A stretch of 28,846 nt of DNA from Eubacterium sp. UBA4343 (GTDB lineage Bacteria; Bacillota; Clostridia; Lachnospirales; Lachnospiraceae). Positions within the stretch are counted from its first letter, which is position 1, and each line of letters begins with the position of its first letter. The position numbers and the translations under genes are program-made. The notes below the pieces were generated by a model. It made no database searches, had not been told where the DNA came from, and was given only the letters and a program-made list of their open reading frames with translations. This document shows positions 6,377 to 15,613 of this stretch, one piece after another. Location of the stretch: positions 1 through 28,846 of the forward strand of contig DGTF01000013.1 in NCBI GenBank assembly GCA_002394235.1, in the 5' to 3' direction.

Positions 6377-9099
6377 TATTTTGCCTCGTACCAGCTTGAT
6401 CCGTCATGGATATCGACCTCAAGGCGGACGGCAAGGTCTGCCGCGCCTTCCATTTCTTCCCGGAGGATAGTCCTCACCTGTTCTTCCTCAGCCCTTGCCG
6501 TCTCTACGAGAAGCTCATCGTGAACCTGGATGAGAAGCCGTGATTTCAGATGCTCTCTCCGGAGGCGCCGGTCCACCCGGTTCATGGCGATCTTGATGAT
6601 ATCGGCGGCCGTGCCCTGAATCGGCGCGTTCTTCGCGACTCTTTCACCGAAGGAGCGCTGCATGAAATTGGAGGATTTCAGCTCAGGCATGGGACGGCGG
6701 CGGCCAAATCTGGTGACGGAATAACCTTTCTCCCTGGCATCTGTGACGAGACCATCCAGGAACGACCGGATTCCGGGATAGGTTTCGTAGTAGCGCTCGA
6801 TGTAATCCGCGGCCTCCTTCCGTGAGATGTCGAGGTCCCTGCTCAGGCCGAAGGCGCTGATCCCGTATACGATTCCGAAGTTCACAGCCTTTGCATTCCG
6901 CCGCATGACCGGTGTGACCTCGTCAAAGGGAACGTGGAAGACCTGTGATGCAGTGATGCGGTGTATGTCCTTCGCCTCCCGATATGCCTCGATCAGTTTT
7001 TCATCTCCGGACATTGACGCGAGCACACGCAGTTCGATCTGCGAATAGTCGGCGTCCACGAAGATATACCCTTCCCTGGGGACAAAGACCTTCCGAATCT
7101 GTCTGCCAAGCTCGATCCGCACCGGGATGTTCTGAAGGTTCGGATCGGTGCTGCTGATTCTGCCGGTAGCGGTGATGGTCTGTTTGAAGGTCGTGTGGAT
7201 TCGTCCGTCATCCGACACAAAGCCTGCGAGACCGTCCGCGTAGGTGGATTTCAGTTTGGAGAGCTGCCGGTAGTCCAGGATATCCTGAACAAGCGGGACA
7301 TCGGGAGCGAGCTTTTCAAGCACGTCTGCCGAGGTTGAATATCCCGTCTTCGTCTTCTTGCCGCCGGGAAGTTTCAGTTTTTCAAAAAGAATGACGCCGA
7401 GCTGCTTCGGAGAATTGATATTGAATTCCTCTCCCGCCTCCTCATAGATCCGTTTCTCGAGGGAAGCAATTCCGCCGGCAAGTTTCTGCCCGTAAGCAGC
7501 GAGCTCCTCCGGCAGAATGCGGATTCCGTCTGTCTCCATATCATGAAGGGTGAACACAAGCGGCATCTCGATATCTGTCATGAGCTGGTACATGCCGGAT
7601 TCCTTCAGCGCGCGGATCATCGGAGCCCGCGTCTTCAGTGAAATCCATGCAATCTGTCCGGCATAAAGTGCAGCCTTCGACTCTTCCATCTCCTTCGGAG
7701 CAGGCAGCTTCTTTGTGCCGAAAATTTCATCGGCGGACAGAACGGGCTCCGTGAGATAAGCGGCGCCGATGCTGTCAAAGGGATAGTCTGCTTTGAGAGG
7801 ATCCAGAAGATAAGCGGCTATGCTGATGTCAAAGATTCCGGTGACGGAGGGATCCGTGCCGTTTTCCTTTGAGGAAACCTCCGGATTGCCGTTTGCGGGT
7901 TCGGTAAAAAACTCCTCGGGAAGCGGCTGAGATTTCATCTGGTCCTTGAGCGCAAAGGTGGAAAGCACGCAGGGACTCTGTGCGATTCGCAGGACTCCGT
8001 CCCTGAGCTTTGAGGCGGAAATCGTTTCGGAAGCAGGGATGTACCAGGTTCCGGCATCTGCCAGTGAGACAGCAAGACCGAAGATCTCTGGCGTGCGGGA
8101 TATGGGTTCAAAACTTTGCAGCAGATAGATCCCGGCCTCCGCGGAGGAGGCTGTCTTCGTGAAGATGCGGTCGGCTTCCTCGCTGTCTCTGACCGTCTGA
8201 ACCGTGAGTGCGTCTTCTGTGTTCTGGGCAGAGGAGTCAAAATGAAGCAATAGCTTTTTGAAGCCCAGTTCCTTGAAGAGCTGGTATGCCTCAGGCGTGA
8301 AAATATTGCCAAGTCTTGCCTGATCATAGTTCAGAACGATCGGACTGTCGGTGTTGATTGTGGCCAGCTTCTTGGAGAGCACTGCAAGATCCCAGTGATC
8401 CCGCATCGCCTCCATGGCTTTCCTTGGCTTGATCTCTTCGAGATGCTCGTGGGCATTTTCAATAGTTCCATAGCTCTGCAGAATCTTTGTCGCGGTCTTG
8501 ACACCGACTCCGGGAAGACCCGGAATATTATCGGAGCTGTCTCCCATCAGGGCTTTCAGTTCAATGACCTGGGCGGGGGTGATCTGGTATTCTTCAATGA
8601 CCTCCCGGGTATGATAGTCCTGGACAACGGTCTGTCCGCCCTTCGTCTTCGGAATCCTGACCAGAACCTTGTCCGTGGCGAGCTGAAGGAGATCCCGGTC
8701 GCCGGAGAGGATGGTGACGTTCATCCCCTTCGCTTCGCTTCTCCTCGATATGGTGCCGATGATGTCGTCGGCTTCATACCCTTCCTTCGTCAGGATCAGA
8801 ATTCCCATTGCTTTCAGAACCTCCTGAATGAGAGGAATCTGCTCCTTCAGTTCCTCCGGCATCGGATGACGCGTGCCCTTGTAGGCTTCGAACATACGGT
8901 GCCGGAAGGTCGGGGCGTGCACATCAAAGGCGACCGCCAGATACGCGGGTTTCTCTTCCTCGAGAACCTTCAGCATGATGTTCAGAAATCCAAGGACGGC
9001 ATTGGTGTGTCTGCCTTCGGCATTGGTGAGGTCGGGAAGACCGTAAAAGGCGCGGTTCATCATACTGTGTCCGTCTATTACCAGAAATGTTTCACTCAA
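6376..9099 (-). CDS. polA: DNA polymerase I
   Basis: A 907-residue family A polymerase for Okazaki-fragment processing and repair. The N-terminal 5' nuclease (about residues 1-290) starts FLVIDGHSMMNRAFYG and includes YEADDIIGT, LSGDRDLLQL and GDSSDNIPGLPGVG. The central 3'-5' exonuclease-like region (about 310-520) lacks the expected DxE catalytic signature, so proofreading is probably lost, as in several Firmicutes enzymes. The polymerase part carries motif A DADYSQIELR, motif B RRNAKAVNFGIVYG and motif C HDE at 860-862. The start is TTG at 9099 with AAGGAG six bases upstream; it gives the standard N-terminus. It follows the zinc-finger membrane protein by 65 bases and ends in a terminator. 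Confidence 0.97.
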   Translation of the reverse strand: MSETFLVIDGHSMMNRAFYGLPDLTNAEGRHTNAVLGFLNIMLKVLEEEKPAYLAVAFDVHAPTFRHRMFEAYKGTRHPMPEELKEQIPLIQEVLKAMGILILTKEGYEADDIIGTISRRSEAKGMNVTILSGDRDLLQLATDKVLVRIPKTKGGQTVVQDYHTREVIEEYQITPAQVIELKALMGDSSDNIPGLPGVGVKTATKILQSYGTIENAHEHLEEIKPRKAMEAMRDHWDLAVLSKKLATINTDSPIVLNYDQARLGNIFTPEAYQLFKELGFKKLLLHFDSSAQNTEDALTVQTVRDSEEADRIFTKTASSAEAGIYLLQSFEPISRTPEIFGLAVSLADAGTWYIPASETISASKLRDGVLRIAQSPCVLSTFALKDQMKSQPLPEEFFTEPANGNPEVSSKENGTDPSVTGIFDISIAAYLLDPLKADYPFDSIGAAYLTEPVLSADEIFGTKKLPAPKEMEESKAALYAGQIAWISLKTRAPMIRALKESGMYQLMTDIEMPLVFTLHDMETDGIRILPEELAAYGQKLAGGIASLEKRIYEEAGEEFNINSPKQLGVILFEKLKLPGGKKTKTGYSTSADVLEKLAPDVPLVQDILDYRQLSKLKSTYADGLAGFVSDDGRIHTTFKQTITATGRISSTDPNLQNIPVRIELGRQIRKVFVPREGYIFVDADYSQIELRVLASMSGDEKLIEAYREAKDIHRITASQVFHVPFDEVTPVMRRNAKAVNFGIVYGISAFGLSRDLDISRKEAADYIERYYETYPGIRSFLDGLVTDAREKGYSVTRFGRRRPMPELKSSNFMQRSFGERVAKNAPIQGTAADIIKIAMNRVDRRLRREHLKSRLLIQVHDELLVETARAEEEQVRTILREEMEGAADLAVRLEVDIHDGSSWYEAK

Positions 9100-9164
9100 A
9101 GCATTCTCTCCTTAAATTATATGCTGCAGGATGATCATAGGCTGCAGGATTGCAGGGATGCTGA

Positions 9165-9581
9165 TTACAGGCCGATTCCGCGGAAGAACTCTGCAGCCGC
9201 GTCGGTGATTCCCAGAACATGAGCGAGGTCCAGGAGCCAGAGAATAATCAGCATCATGGTGATAAAGAATATCAATGCTCTAAGCTTTCTCATGCGGTGC
9301 TTATGAACGAGACGGGCTGTTTTTTCGTTGATGTTCTTCTGCAGCATTGGTTTCAGATTAAAAGACCCCTGGGGATCATCCTCATTCAGGTAACGGACCG
9401 TAAGGTCCACCATGAAATTCGTCTCCAGCTCATCGTGACATTTGTTGCAGTTGTTTATATGGTTCAGGAAAACCGCAAGATCCTTGTCCGACAGCCTGTC
9501 TTCCAGGTAATCGGGGATCATTGCTTCCGCCTCGCGGCAGGTGATTTTCCTGCTTTTGCTGATAAATTCAGAAGAATCCAT
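9165..9581 (-). CDS. Zinc-finger (zf-HC2) single-pass membrane protein, anti-sigma-like
   Basis: A 138-residue protein with an N-terminal anti-sigma-type zinc finger: Cys15, then His41, Cys45 and Cys48 in the H-x3-C-x2-C spacing of zf-HC2 domains, within a helical segment LEDRLSDKDLAVFLNHI. A basic stretch (HKHRMRKLR) precedes one strongly hydrophobic membrane segment at about residues 101-120; only about 18 residues follow. Such proteins usually hold an ECF sigma factor at the membrane, but no sigma factor gene is present here. It lies between the helicase (26-base gap) and polA (65-base gap), so it is expressed with replication and repair genes. The ATG at 9581 has AGGGAGAG upstream. Its partner is unknown. 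Confidence 0.8.
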   Translation of the reverse strand: MDSSEFISKSRKITCREAEAMIPDYLEDRLSDKDLAVFLNHINNCNKCHDELETNFMVDLTVRYLNEDDPQGSFNLKPMLQKNINEKTARLVHKHRMRKLRALIFFITMMLIILWLLDLAHVLGITDAAAEFFRGIGL

Positions 9582-9607
9582 ATGTTCTCTCCCTGATAGA
9601 ATACGGC

Positions 9608-11470
9608 TTACGTCTGCTGACGGGCGGTATCGGTAAGCCCTGCCTCGATTTCCCGCAGAAAGCGGGACGGAGCGATCTTCTTGTCGTACCGCTCCCGGAC
9701 AGAATAGATGTACAGGTCTTTCCGGGCGCGGGTCATTCCGACATAGAGCATGCGCCGTTCCTCTTCCAGGTCGGCGTCAAGAACTGCCTTGTGATAGGGA
9801 ATGATTCCCTCATTTACGTCAAGGATATATACGGTGTCATATTCCATACCCTTGGATGCGTGCAGAGTAGATACAACAACACCGGAATGTTCCTCGGAAC
9901 GGAGAACCCGCTGCTGCTCCAGCTTTTCACGGTACTTTTCGATGGACGTCTTCCATTCCTCACAGGTCCTGTAATTGCGGGCACTTTCAGTGAGCTCATC
10001 GAGAACCTGCAGAAGATCCTCCGGCGGAATGTTCCGCTGCATCGCATAATCGCGGAGATATCCTTCGTAACCGATTTCCCTCCGGATGTAGTTCAAGGCT
10101 CCATAGGGGGCGAGATGGCGGATCATGGTGAGATTGGTTTCCAGCTCATCGACTCTCCTGACCATCCAGTCCTTATCTTCATAATAACTGTACAGACTCT
10201 CATAGGTGACCAGCGGGTCATAGAACGCTTCTCTGGAAAAATAACGGTTCGGGCGGTTATATACGCGGAGAAAATCACTTCTCTTTCCTCTGCGTTCGCG
10301 GCTCATGGCTCCAAGATCCATGTATGCCATGACATCCTTTGCGATCCAGTGATCAAAGACACAGGGGATGACATCACCCATCCGGAAAGGAATCTGATAG
10401 GCCATCAGCTGTTCGACAGCCTGTCTGCATCCGACATTCGTGCGGAACAGTACCGCGGTTTCCTCGTATGGCACTCCCCCGTCATGTGCTTCCCGGATCT
10501 GCTGTGCCATGCGCACACATTCCTTTCTCGGATTGTCAAAGCATTCAAAGGAAACGGGAGAACCGGAGGGTCTGGAAGCGAGGATATTTTTTCTGAAGCG
10601 TTTCCGGTTGTGGCAGATCAGATTTTCCGATGCCTTCAGGATCTCGGGAGTGCTGCGGTAGTTTTCCTCCAGCGCGATGACCTGACAGCTCGGATAGACC
10701 TTCGGGAAATTCAGCATCAGATCCGGATTGGCGCCACGAAAACGGTAAATCGACTGGTCGTCGTCTCCGACAATAAAGAGGTTGTTTTCGGGAAGGGCGA
10801 GAAGCCGGATGATCTCATACTGCAGAGGACTGATATCCTGAAATTCATCGACAAGGATGTACCGGAACTTCTGCTGCCAGAGGCTCAGGATATCGTGACG
10901 CGTCGTCAGAAGCTCGTAGCAGCGGGTAATGATATCGTCAAAATCCAGCATCCGGTTATCTCTTTTCCAATTTTCATAGGCGCGGAAGACTTTTCGGAAA
11001 ACGTCCGTGGGAAGAACAACGGAGTAGAAATGATTGATGTCCATCCGGCTGCCCTTGACCTGACTGATTTCCCTTGCCACGGATGAGGGGAGATCTGCCT
11101 CCTGCGTATCGGGACAGGTGTGATCCAGAATCTCGCGGAGAAGCTGCAGAGCTCTGGCGTCCGCAAGAATGTTGCTGCCGCTGATGCGATAGGTGTTTTT
11201 CAGAATTCCGTAAAAAATACCGTGAAAGGTTCCGAAGGTTACCGGACTGGCGGAACGTCCGATCATTTTTAAAAATCTCTCCTTCATCTCCGCTGCCGCT
11301 GCCCTGGTAAAGGTCACAACAAGAATGGAGGAAGGAGAGATTCCGTTTTGAATCAGCCGGACGGTTCGGCCGGTAATGACGGCGGTCTTGCCGGAGCCGG
11401 GCCCGGCAAGTACCAGCGCAGGACCGCCTCCGTGCTCAATCGCCTTCAGCTGGGAAGAATTGTACTGCAT
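9608..11470 (-). CDS. UvrD/PcrA-like superfamily 1 DNA helicase
   Basis: An ATP-dependent 3'-5' DNA helicase of the UvrD/Rep family, 620 residues, shorter than typical PcrA (about 720-750). All main motifs are visible: Q-motif-like NSSQLKAIEHG at the start, Walker A GPGSGKT at 23-29, motif Ia VVTFTRAAAAEM, Walker B DEFQD, motif III DDDQSIYRFRGA, motif IV-like EENYRS, motif V TLHASKGMEYD and motif VI RRMLYVGMTRA. The C-terminal tail that in PcrA binds RNA polymerase appears absent. The start ATG (11470) overlaps the gltX stop codon as TGATG, implying translational coupling. A separate pcrA elsewhere in the genome is likely, so I give no gene symbol. Confidence 0.93.
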   Translation of the reverse strand: MQYNSSQLKAIEHGGGPALVLAGPGSGKTAVITGRTVRLIQNGISPSSILVVTFTRAAAAEMKERFLKMIGRSASPVTFGTFHGIFYGILKNTYRISGSNILADARALQLLREILDHTCPDTQEADLPSSVAREISQVKGSRMDINHFYSVVLPTDVFRKVFRAYENWKRDNRMLDFDDIITRCYELLTTRHDILSLWQQKFRYILVDEFQDISPLQYEIIRLLALPENNLFIVGDDDQSIYRFRGANPDLMLNFPKVYPSCQVIALEENYRSTPEILKASENLICHNRKRFRKNILASRPSGSPVSFECFDNPRKECVRMAQQIREAHDGGVPYEETAVLFRTNVGCRQAVEQLMAYQIPFRMGDVIPCVFDHWIAKDVMAYMDLGAMSRERRGKRSDFLRVYNRPNRYFSREAFYDPLVTYESLYSYYEDKDWMVRRVDELETNLTMIRHLAPYGALNYIRREIGYEGYLRDYAMQRNIPPEDLLQVLDELTESARNYRTCEEWKTSIEKYREKLEQQRVLRSEEHSGVVVSTLHASKGMEYDTVYILDVNEGIIPYHKAVLDADLEEERRMLYVGMTRARKDLYIYSVRERYDKKIAPSRFLREIEAGLTDTARQQT

Positions 11471-12918
11471 CAGCCGAGCTTCCGGATCGCAGCCTGAATA
11501 CGGGCGATGGTCTCGTCTCTGCCAAGCACCTCCATCAGTCCGGTGGCTCCCGCCGGTGTCGCCGGTTTGCCGGAAACCGCAGTGCGGAGCGGCCACATCA
11601 CGGTGTTGACCTTGTATTCCTTTTCCGCTGCGTAGTTCTTGAGAATATTAAACAGCGTGTCGTTGTCGAAGCTTCCGGCGTCTTCGAGAAGGGGAAGAAC
11701 ATCCTTCAGGATGGCACGCGAAGAATCAATGGTGCTCTTTGATTTCTTGTGGTTGAACAGATCCACATCATAGTCCGGAACGGCATTGAAGAAATCTACC
11801 TGCTCTTCAATATCCGGAAGGATCTGAATACGGGTTCGAACCATCGCGGCAATCTTCTTCAGATCGTATGGGCCGGTAACATACTTCTTCAGATACGGCT
11901 CCGCGAGCGGATAGAAATCCTCGTCACTCATGGCCTTGATGTATTCGCCGTTCATCCATTTCAGCTTGGTCATATCGAAGACAGCCGGGGACTTATTGAT
12001 ATGATGATAGTCAAAGATTTCGGTCAGCTCCTTGAGCGAATAGATCTCGCGGTCTCCCGCCGGGCTCCATCCGAGAAGGGCAACGAAATTGACAACGGCT
12101 TTCTTCAGATAGCCCTGATCGATCAGATCCTCAAAGGAGGAGTGACCGGAACGCTTGGAGAGCTTCTGCCCTTCTTCATTGGTGATCAGCGGGCAATGGA
12201 CGTAGGTCGGGATATCCCAGCCGAAGGCTTCGTAAATCCGGTTGTATTTCGGCGTTGAGGAAAGATATTCATTACCGCGGACCACGTGTGTGATGCCCAT
12301 CAGGTGATCATCGACGACGTTCGCAAAATTGTAGGTCGGATAGCCGTCAGATTTGATCAGAATCAGATCATCAAGCTCCGCGTTTTCTACCGTGATGTTT
12401 CCGTAGATTTCATCGTGAAAGGTCGTGGTGCCCTCCAGAGGCATGTTGAAACGGATGACATGGGGCTCTCCCGCTGCCAGTTTCGCCTGCACCTCTTCCT
12501 TCGAGAGGTGGAGACAATGCTTGTCGTAGGCGGAAATCTCCTTGCCTCCGACGGTACGTTTCAGGCTTTCCAGACGCTCCTTGCTGCAGAAGCAGTAGTA
12601 GGCATCGCCCTGTTCCACGAGCTGGTCGGCATATTTCTGGTAAATGCCGAGCTTGCAGCGCTCACTCTGGATGTAGGGGCCCACACCGCCATCTTTGTCC
12701 GGACCCTCGTCATGCTCAAGACCGGTGTCCTTCAGCGTCTGGTAGATAATATCCAGCGCTTCCGGGACAAAACGTTCCTGATCGGTGTCCTCTATGCGAA
12801 GCATAAAGGTGCCTCCGGCATGTTTGGCGATCAGATAGGAGTATAATGCTGTGCGGAGGTTGCCTACATGCATGCGTCCGGTGGGACTTGGAGCAAATCT
12901 GGTTTTTACTGGTGTCAT
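11470..12918 (-). CDS. gltX: Glutamyl-tRNA synthetase
   Basis: A class I aminoacyl-tRNA synthetase that charges tRNA-Glu; in Clostridia it is often non-discriminating and also charges tRNA-Gln for later amidation by GatCAB. The 482-residue product has the HIGH-like motif HVGN at residues 17-20 after FAPSPTG, the KMSKS-like KLSKRSG, and a zinc-knuckle region beginning YYCFCSKE and ending YDKHC. ATG at 12918 is preceded by AAGGAG nine bases upstream and gives the normal N-terminus; the open frame upstream is not supported. It lies 102 bases after the sirtuin-like gene and overlaps the helicase start by one base. Confidence 0.96.
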   Translation of the reverse strand: MTPVKTRFAPSPTGRMHVGNLRTALYSYLIAKHAGGTFMLRIEDTDQERFVPEALDIIYQTLKDTGLEHDEGPDKDGGVGPYIQSERCKLGIYQKYADQLVEQGDAYYCFCSKERLESLKRTVGGKEISAYDKHCLHLSKEEVQAKLAAGEPHVIRFNMPLEGTTTFHDEIYGNITVENAELDDLILIKSDGYPTYNFANVVDDHLMGITHVVRGNEYLSSTPKYNRIYEAFGWDIPTYVHCPLITNEEGQKLSKRSGHSSFEDLIDQGYLKKAVVNFVALLGWSPAGDREIYSLKELTEIFDYHHINKSPAVFDMTKLKWMNGEYIKAMSDEDFYPLAEPYLKKYVTGPYDLKKIAAMVRTRIQILPDIEEQVDFFNAVPDYDVDLFNHKKSKSTIDSSRAILKDVLPLLEDAGSFDNDTLFNILKNYAAEKEYKVNTVMWPLRTAVSGKPATPAGATGLMEVLGRDETIARIQAAIRKLG

Positions 12919-13020
12919 TTTCAAAATCTCCTTCGTGTTGGTATGGTTAGTAATTGCCTGCGGCGTTTCTGACACAGGCTTTTATGCGGAACAGGGCGTA
13001 TTCTGGCCGGGTTCGGAGCA

Positions 13021-13758
13021 TTATTTAATGCCAAGGGAAACCGGATATGCCTCGTGCATGATTTTTGCGATGTTGCCGATGCATACACAGTCCGCCGCTT
13101 CATCAGAATAATGATCTGTCGTATTGATCAGACAGATCCTGTCGCCGGTGAAGTACTTTGCCATCGAGCCGAGCCTGGACTGCAGATCAGTACCCACGAC
13201 CAGAAGAATGTCCGCGGAGCTGATGAGTTCAATCGCCCGGTTCATGGTGCGGCGGTCCAGCATCTCGCCGGAGAGCGCGATTCCCGGGTGGATCAGAGTT
13301 CCGCATTTCTCACAGAGAGGAAGCGGTTTATGGCTTAATATATATTTCGCGTCATAAATCCTTCCGCAGTGCGGACAGAAGTTCCGGTCAATGTTGCCGT
13401 ACAGGTGAATCACGTTGTGACAGCCGGCACGCCGTGACAGGTCAAAAAATCCTCTTGTTACAATGCCTCTGAGCTTTCCGTCATCCTCAAGCCTTTTCAG
13501 ACAGAAGTTCACCTCGTCGGGCTCCCCTCTTCGGTTCAGAATATCTTCGCGGTAAAATTCATAGAAGACCTCTGGCCGGTTGTTGTAGAATGTGCTGTTG
13601 ACGATTTCACTGGGAGAACGCCCATAGCGCACTTCGACATCGTAGCTGAAATCCTCGCGATACAGGTCGCATCCCTGCTCAGCCGCCGGACCCCTCCCAA
13701 GAAGGCATACGATATTTCTTCCATTTTCCAGAATGGATTTTAAGTAACCGATGCTCAT
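13021..13758 (-). CDS. Degenerate Sir2 (sirtuin)-family protein
   Basis: A 245-residue protein with sirtuin architecture but altered active site. The zinc ribbon is intact (CPHC at 128-131, CEKC at 149-152), and the C-terminal half matches sirtuins well: SGEMLDRRTMNRAIEL, then ADILLVVGTDLQ at 182-193 where sirtuins read GTSLQ. In contrast the NAD-binding GAGxS is GRGPA at 21-25, the TQNID motif is TRGFFD at 101-106, and the segment usually ELHG is HLYG at 118-121, placing Tyr120 where the catalytic His should be. Normal deacylase activity is therefore unlikely; NAD or ADP-ribose binding, or a structural role, remains possible. ATG 13758 has AAGGGGG upstream. It sits between acpP and gltX. Confidence 0.8.
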   Translation of the reverse strand: MSIGYLKSILENGRNIVCLLGRGPAAEQGCDLYREDFSYDVEVRYGRSPSEIVNSTFYNNRPEVFYEFYREDILNRRGEPDEVNFCLKRLEDDGKLRGIVTRGFFDLSRRAGCHNVIHLYGNIDRNFCPHCGRIYDAKYILSHKPLPLCEKCGTLIHPGIALSGEMLDRRTMNRAIELISSADILLVVGTDLQSRLGSMAKYFTGDRICLINTTDHYSDEAADCVCIGNIAKIMHEAYPVSLGIK

Positions 13759-13837
13759 AGTAAAAGCCCCCTTCTACTGTATCAAGCCGTCGTCGGGCGG
13801 TTTCGGACACGCGAAGCCCGCCTGATCGTTTGCGGTA

Positions 13838-14077
13838 TTACATCCTGGATTCAATCCCCTTTGACTTTAGATAGTCAATTACCTTTCCGACAGTAGTCAG
13901 TCCCTCCATGTCCTCGGCAGGGATTTCGATGTCATACTGCTCCTCGAGTGTGGTTAGCAGCTCAAAGAGGTCAAGGGAATCGGCATCAAGGTCTTCCTTG
14001 AATCTGGATTCCGGTGTAATCTCATTTTCGTCAATATCAAGCTGCTCCGACAGGATTTTCTTCATTTTCTCTAACAT
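13838..14077 (-). CDS. acpP: Acyl carrier protein
   Basis: A 79-residue acidic carrier protein that bears the growing acyl chain on a 4'-phosphopantetheine arm. The attachment motif is DADSLDLFEL, with the modified Ser at about residue 35. Size, charge and the C-terminal TVGKVIDYL match housekeeping ACPs. ATG 14077 has AGAGGTG upstream. The usual neighbours (plsX, fab genes, rnc) are absent here, so it may be one of two or more ACPs in the genome. A GC-rich imperfect hairpin (13796-13822) lies downstream, before the sirtuin-like gene, without a T run. Confidence 0.92.
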   Translation of the reverse strand: MLEKMKKILSEQLDIDENEITPESRFKEDLDADSLDLFELLTTLEEQYDIEIPAEDMEGLTTVGKVIDYLKSKGIESRM

Positions 14078-14122
14078 ATTATCACCTCTCTGTCATTATT
14101 CCTTTTATGCTTCTCTGTGCAG

Positions 14123-14183
14123 TATTGCAGTGTTATATTGCAGCACTATATTGTGGCATTACATTTTAGAATTTATATTGCAG
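14123..14183. repeat. Phased TATTGCAG repeats upstream of acpP
   Basis: The octamer TATTGCAG occurs at 14123, 14136 and 14176, with the variant TATTGTGG at 14149. Spacings are 13, 13 and 27 bases. They lie 46-106 bases upstream of the acpP start, within the 243-base gap after ftsW, where a regulator could bind. The rest of the gap holds a hairpin, AGCCGG/CCGGCT at 14224-14238, without a T run, close to the ftsW 3' end. Confidence 0.55.
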
Positions 14184-14320
14184 GTTATCTTTTAATCCTG
14201 GCTAAGTCACGCGGCGGAATACAAGCCGGACGCCGGCTGGCGGCACACATGGGTCAGCACAAGATCCGGAAAGCGAAGACGCGGATTCTGCCGGTAAAGC
14301 GGTTCTGTGCAGGCAGGAGA

Positions 14321-15547
14321 TCAATTCTCACGAAATACCCTTTCAAACCGCCGGTTTTCCGCAGTTTCCGTATTACGGATGTTACGCGCGACATTCAGCG
14401 CAATTCCCATTTCAATCATGATGAATATGACCGACGTACCTCCGTAACTGATGAACGGAAGCGTGACACCTGTCGTTGGAATGACGTTGAGAACAACGGC
14501 GATATTCAGAATGACCTGAAGGGATATATGGATAAAGATACCACTGACAATCAGCGTTCCGTAGAGGTCAGGTGCATTCTGCGCGATAACGATAAGCCGG
14601 TAGAGCATATAGCCGAACAGCAGCATCAGCAGAATCGCTCCGAAAAGTCCCAGCTCCTCGCAGATAATCGCGAAGATCATGTCATTCTGAGCCTCGGGGA
14701 TGATGGAAAGCTTCTGGACACTGTTGCCAAGGCCTTTTCCGAACAGCCCGCCGGAACCGATTGCATACAGTCCCTGCAGTACCTGATAGCTGTCAGTGCT
14801 CAGATTCTCCTCCGGGTGTAGCCAGGCCAGTATACGTCTCATACGGAAGCTGCTGCTCGAAGTCATGGAGTAGTTCATAATGATTAGAATAATAATCACC
14901 AGCGCAATTGCTCCCAGGCCGGCCACGATAAATCCCCTCGTCTTCGGGTGAGCGAGGAAAATAATTCCAATCACAATTCCTGCGATGATGATCGCAGTAC
15001 TCAGGTTGTCTGTAAAGACATACGCGCCGGCTGCCTGGGCAACACCGAATATTCCGAGACAGAGGACCGCTCTCCAGGTATTCAGATTTCTGCCCATGCG
15101 AAGAATCATGTATGGCATGAACAGGATGATCGCGATCTTCGCGATCTCTGCCGGCTGAAACTGTATGCCGATCTTCAGCCATCTCCTGGCACCGTTTACC
15201 GTGATTCCGAATGGAGAGAAACGGACCAAGATCATGAGAAACATGGCCACGACATATATGATCGGCGCAAGGTGAATCCAGTGATGATAGTCGATCAGGG
15301 AAATAATAAGAGCGATTGCAATGGCTGCGGCGCTGAATCCCGCCTGCCGGATAAAATAAAACATGTCGTTGTTGATTACGGGATCATTCTTCGCCTCATA
15401 CGCGCTGGCGCTGTACAGCATGACAAGGCCGAAGCAGATCAGAATAATGATAACAGCGAGCAGATTATAATCAAAATATCCCGGCTCCTTCCTTCTGGCT
15501 GCGCGGGACGCGGAAGGTTTCCGGGCGTTTTTTCTGGAAAAAGGCAT
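14321..15547 (-). CDS. ftsW: Peptidoglycan glycosyltransferase FtsW (SEDS family)
   Basis: A 408-residue polytopic membrane protein of the FtsW/RodA/SpoVE family, which polymerises lipid II into glycan strands with a partner class B PBP at the septum. A basic cytoplasmic N-terminus (residues 1-25) is followed by about ten hydrophobic segments. Family landmarks are NGARRWLKIG (118-127), FQPAEIAKIA (130-139), the large loop with EAQNDMIFA where Asp289 is the likely catalytic acid, and the C-terminal PTTGVTLPFISYGGTS (357-372). FtsW is favoured over RodA by these last motifs, but SpoVE cannot be excluded. ATG 15547 has AAAGGAGAG upstream, and a candidate promoter lies at 15614-15642. No mur genes adjoin it. 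Confidence 0.9.
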   Translation of the reverse strand: MPFSRKNARKPSASRAARRKEPGYFDYNLLAVIIILICFGLVMLYSASAYEAKNDPVINNDMFYFIRQAGFSAAAIAIALIISLIDYHHWIHLAPIIYVVAMFLMILVRFSPFGITVNGARRWLKIGIQFQPAEIAKIAIILFMPYMILRMGRNLNTWRAVLCLGIFGVAQAAGAYVFTDNLSTAIIIAGIVIGIIFLAHPKTRGFIVAGLGAIALVIIILIIMNYSMTSSSSFRMRRILAWLHPEENLSTDSYQVLQGLYAIGSGGLFGKGLGNSVQKLSIIPEAQNDMIFAIICEELGLFGAILLMLLFGYMLYRLIVIAQNAPDLYGTLIVSGIFIHISLQVILNIAVVLNVIPTTGVTLPFISYGGTSVIFIMIEMGIALNVARNIRNTETAENRRFERVFREN

Positions 15548-15613
15548 AGATCTTACTCTCTCCTTTGATGCGCGGACCGCAGAAGGTGCGGTTCACGGGT
15601 CATCTTTTAGCAA

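Noticed and set aside
9791..11086. 431-codon plus-strand frame opposite the helicase
   Set aside because: No recognisable motif; the opposite strand carries all helicase motifs.
13796..13822. Terminator after acpP
   Set aside because: The imperfect GC-rich hairpin has no T run, so read-through into the sirtuin-like gene is likely.
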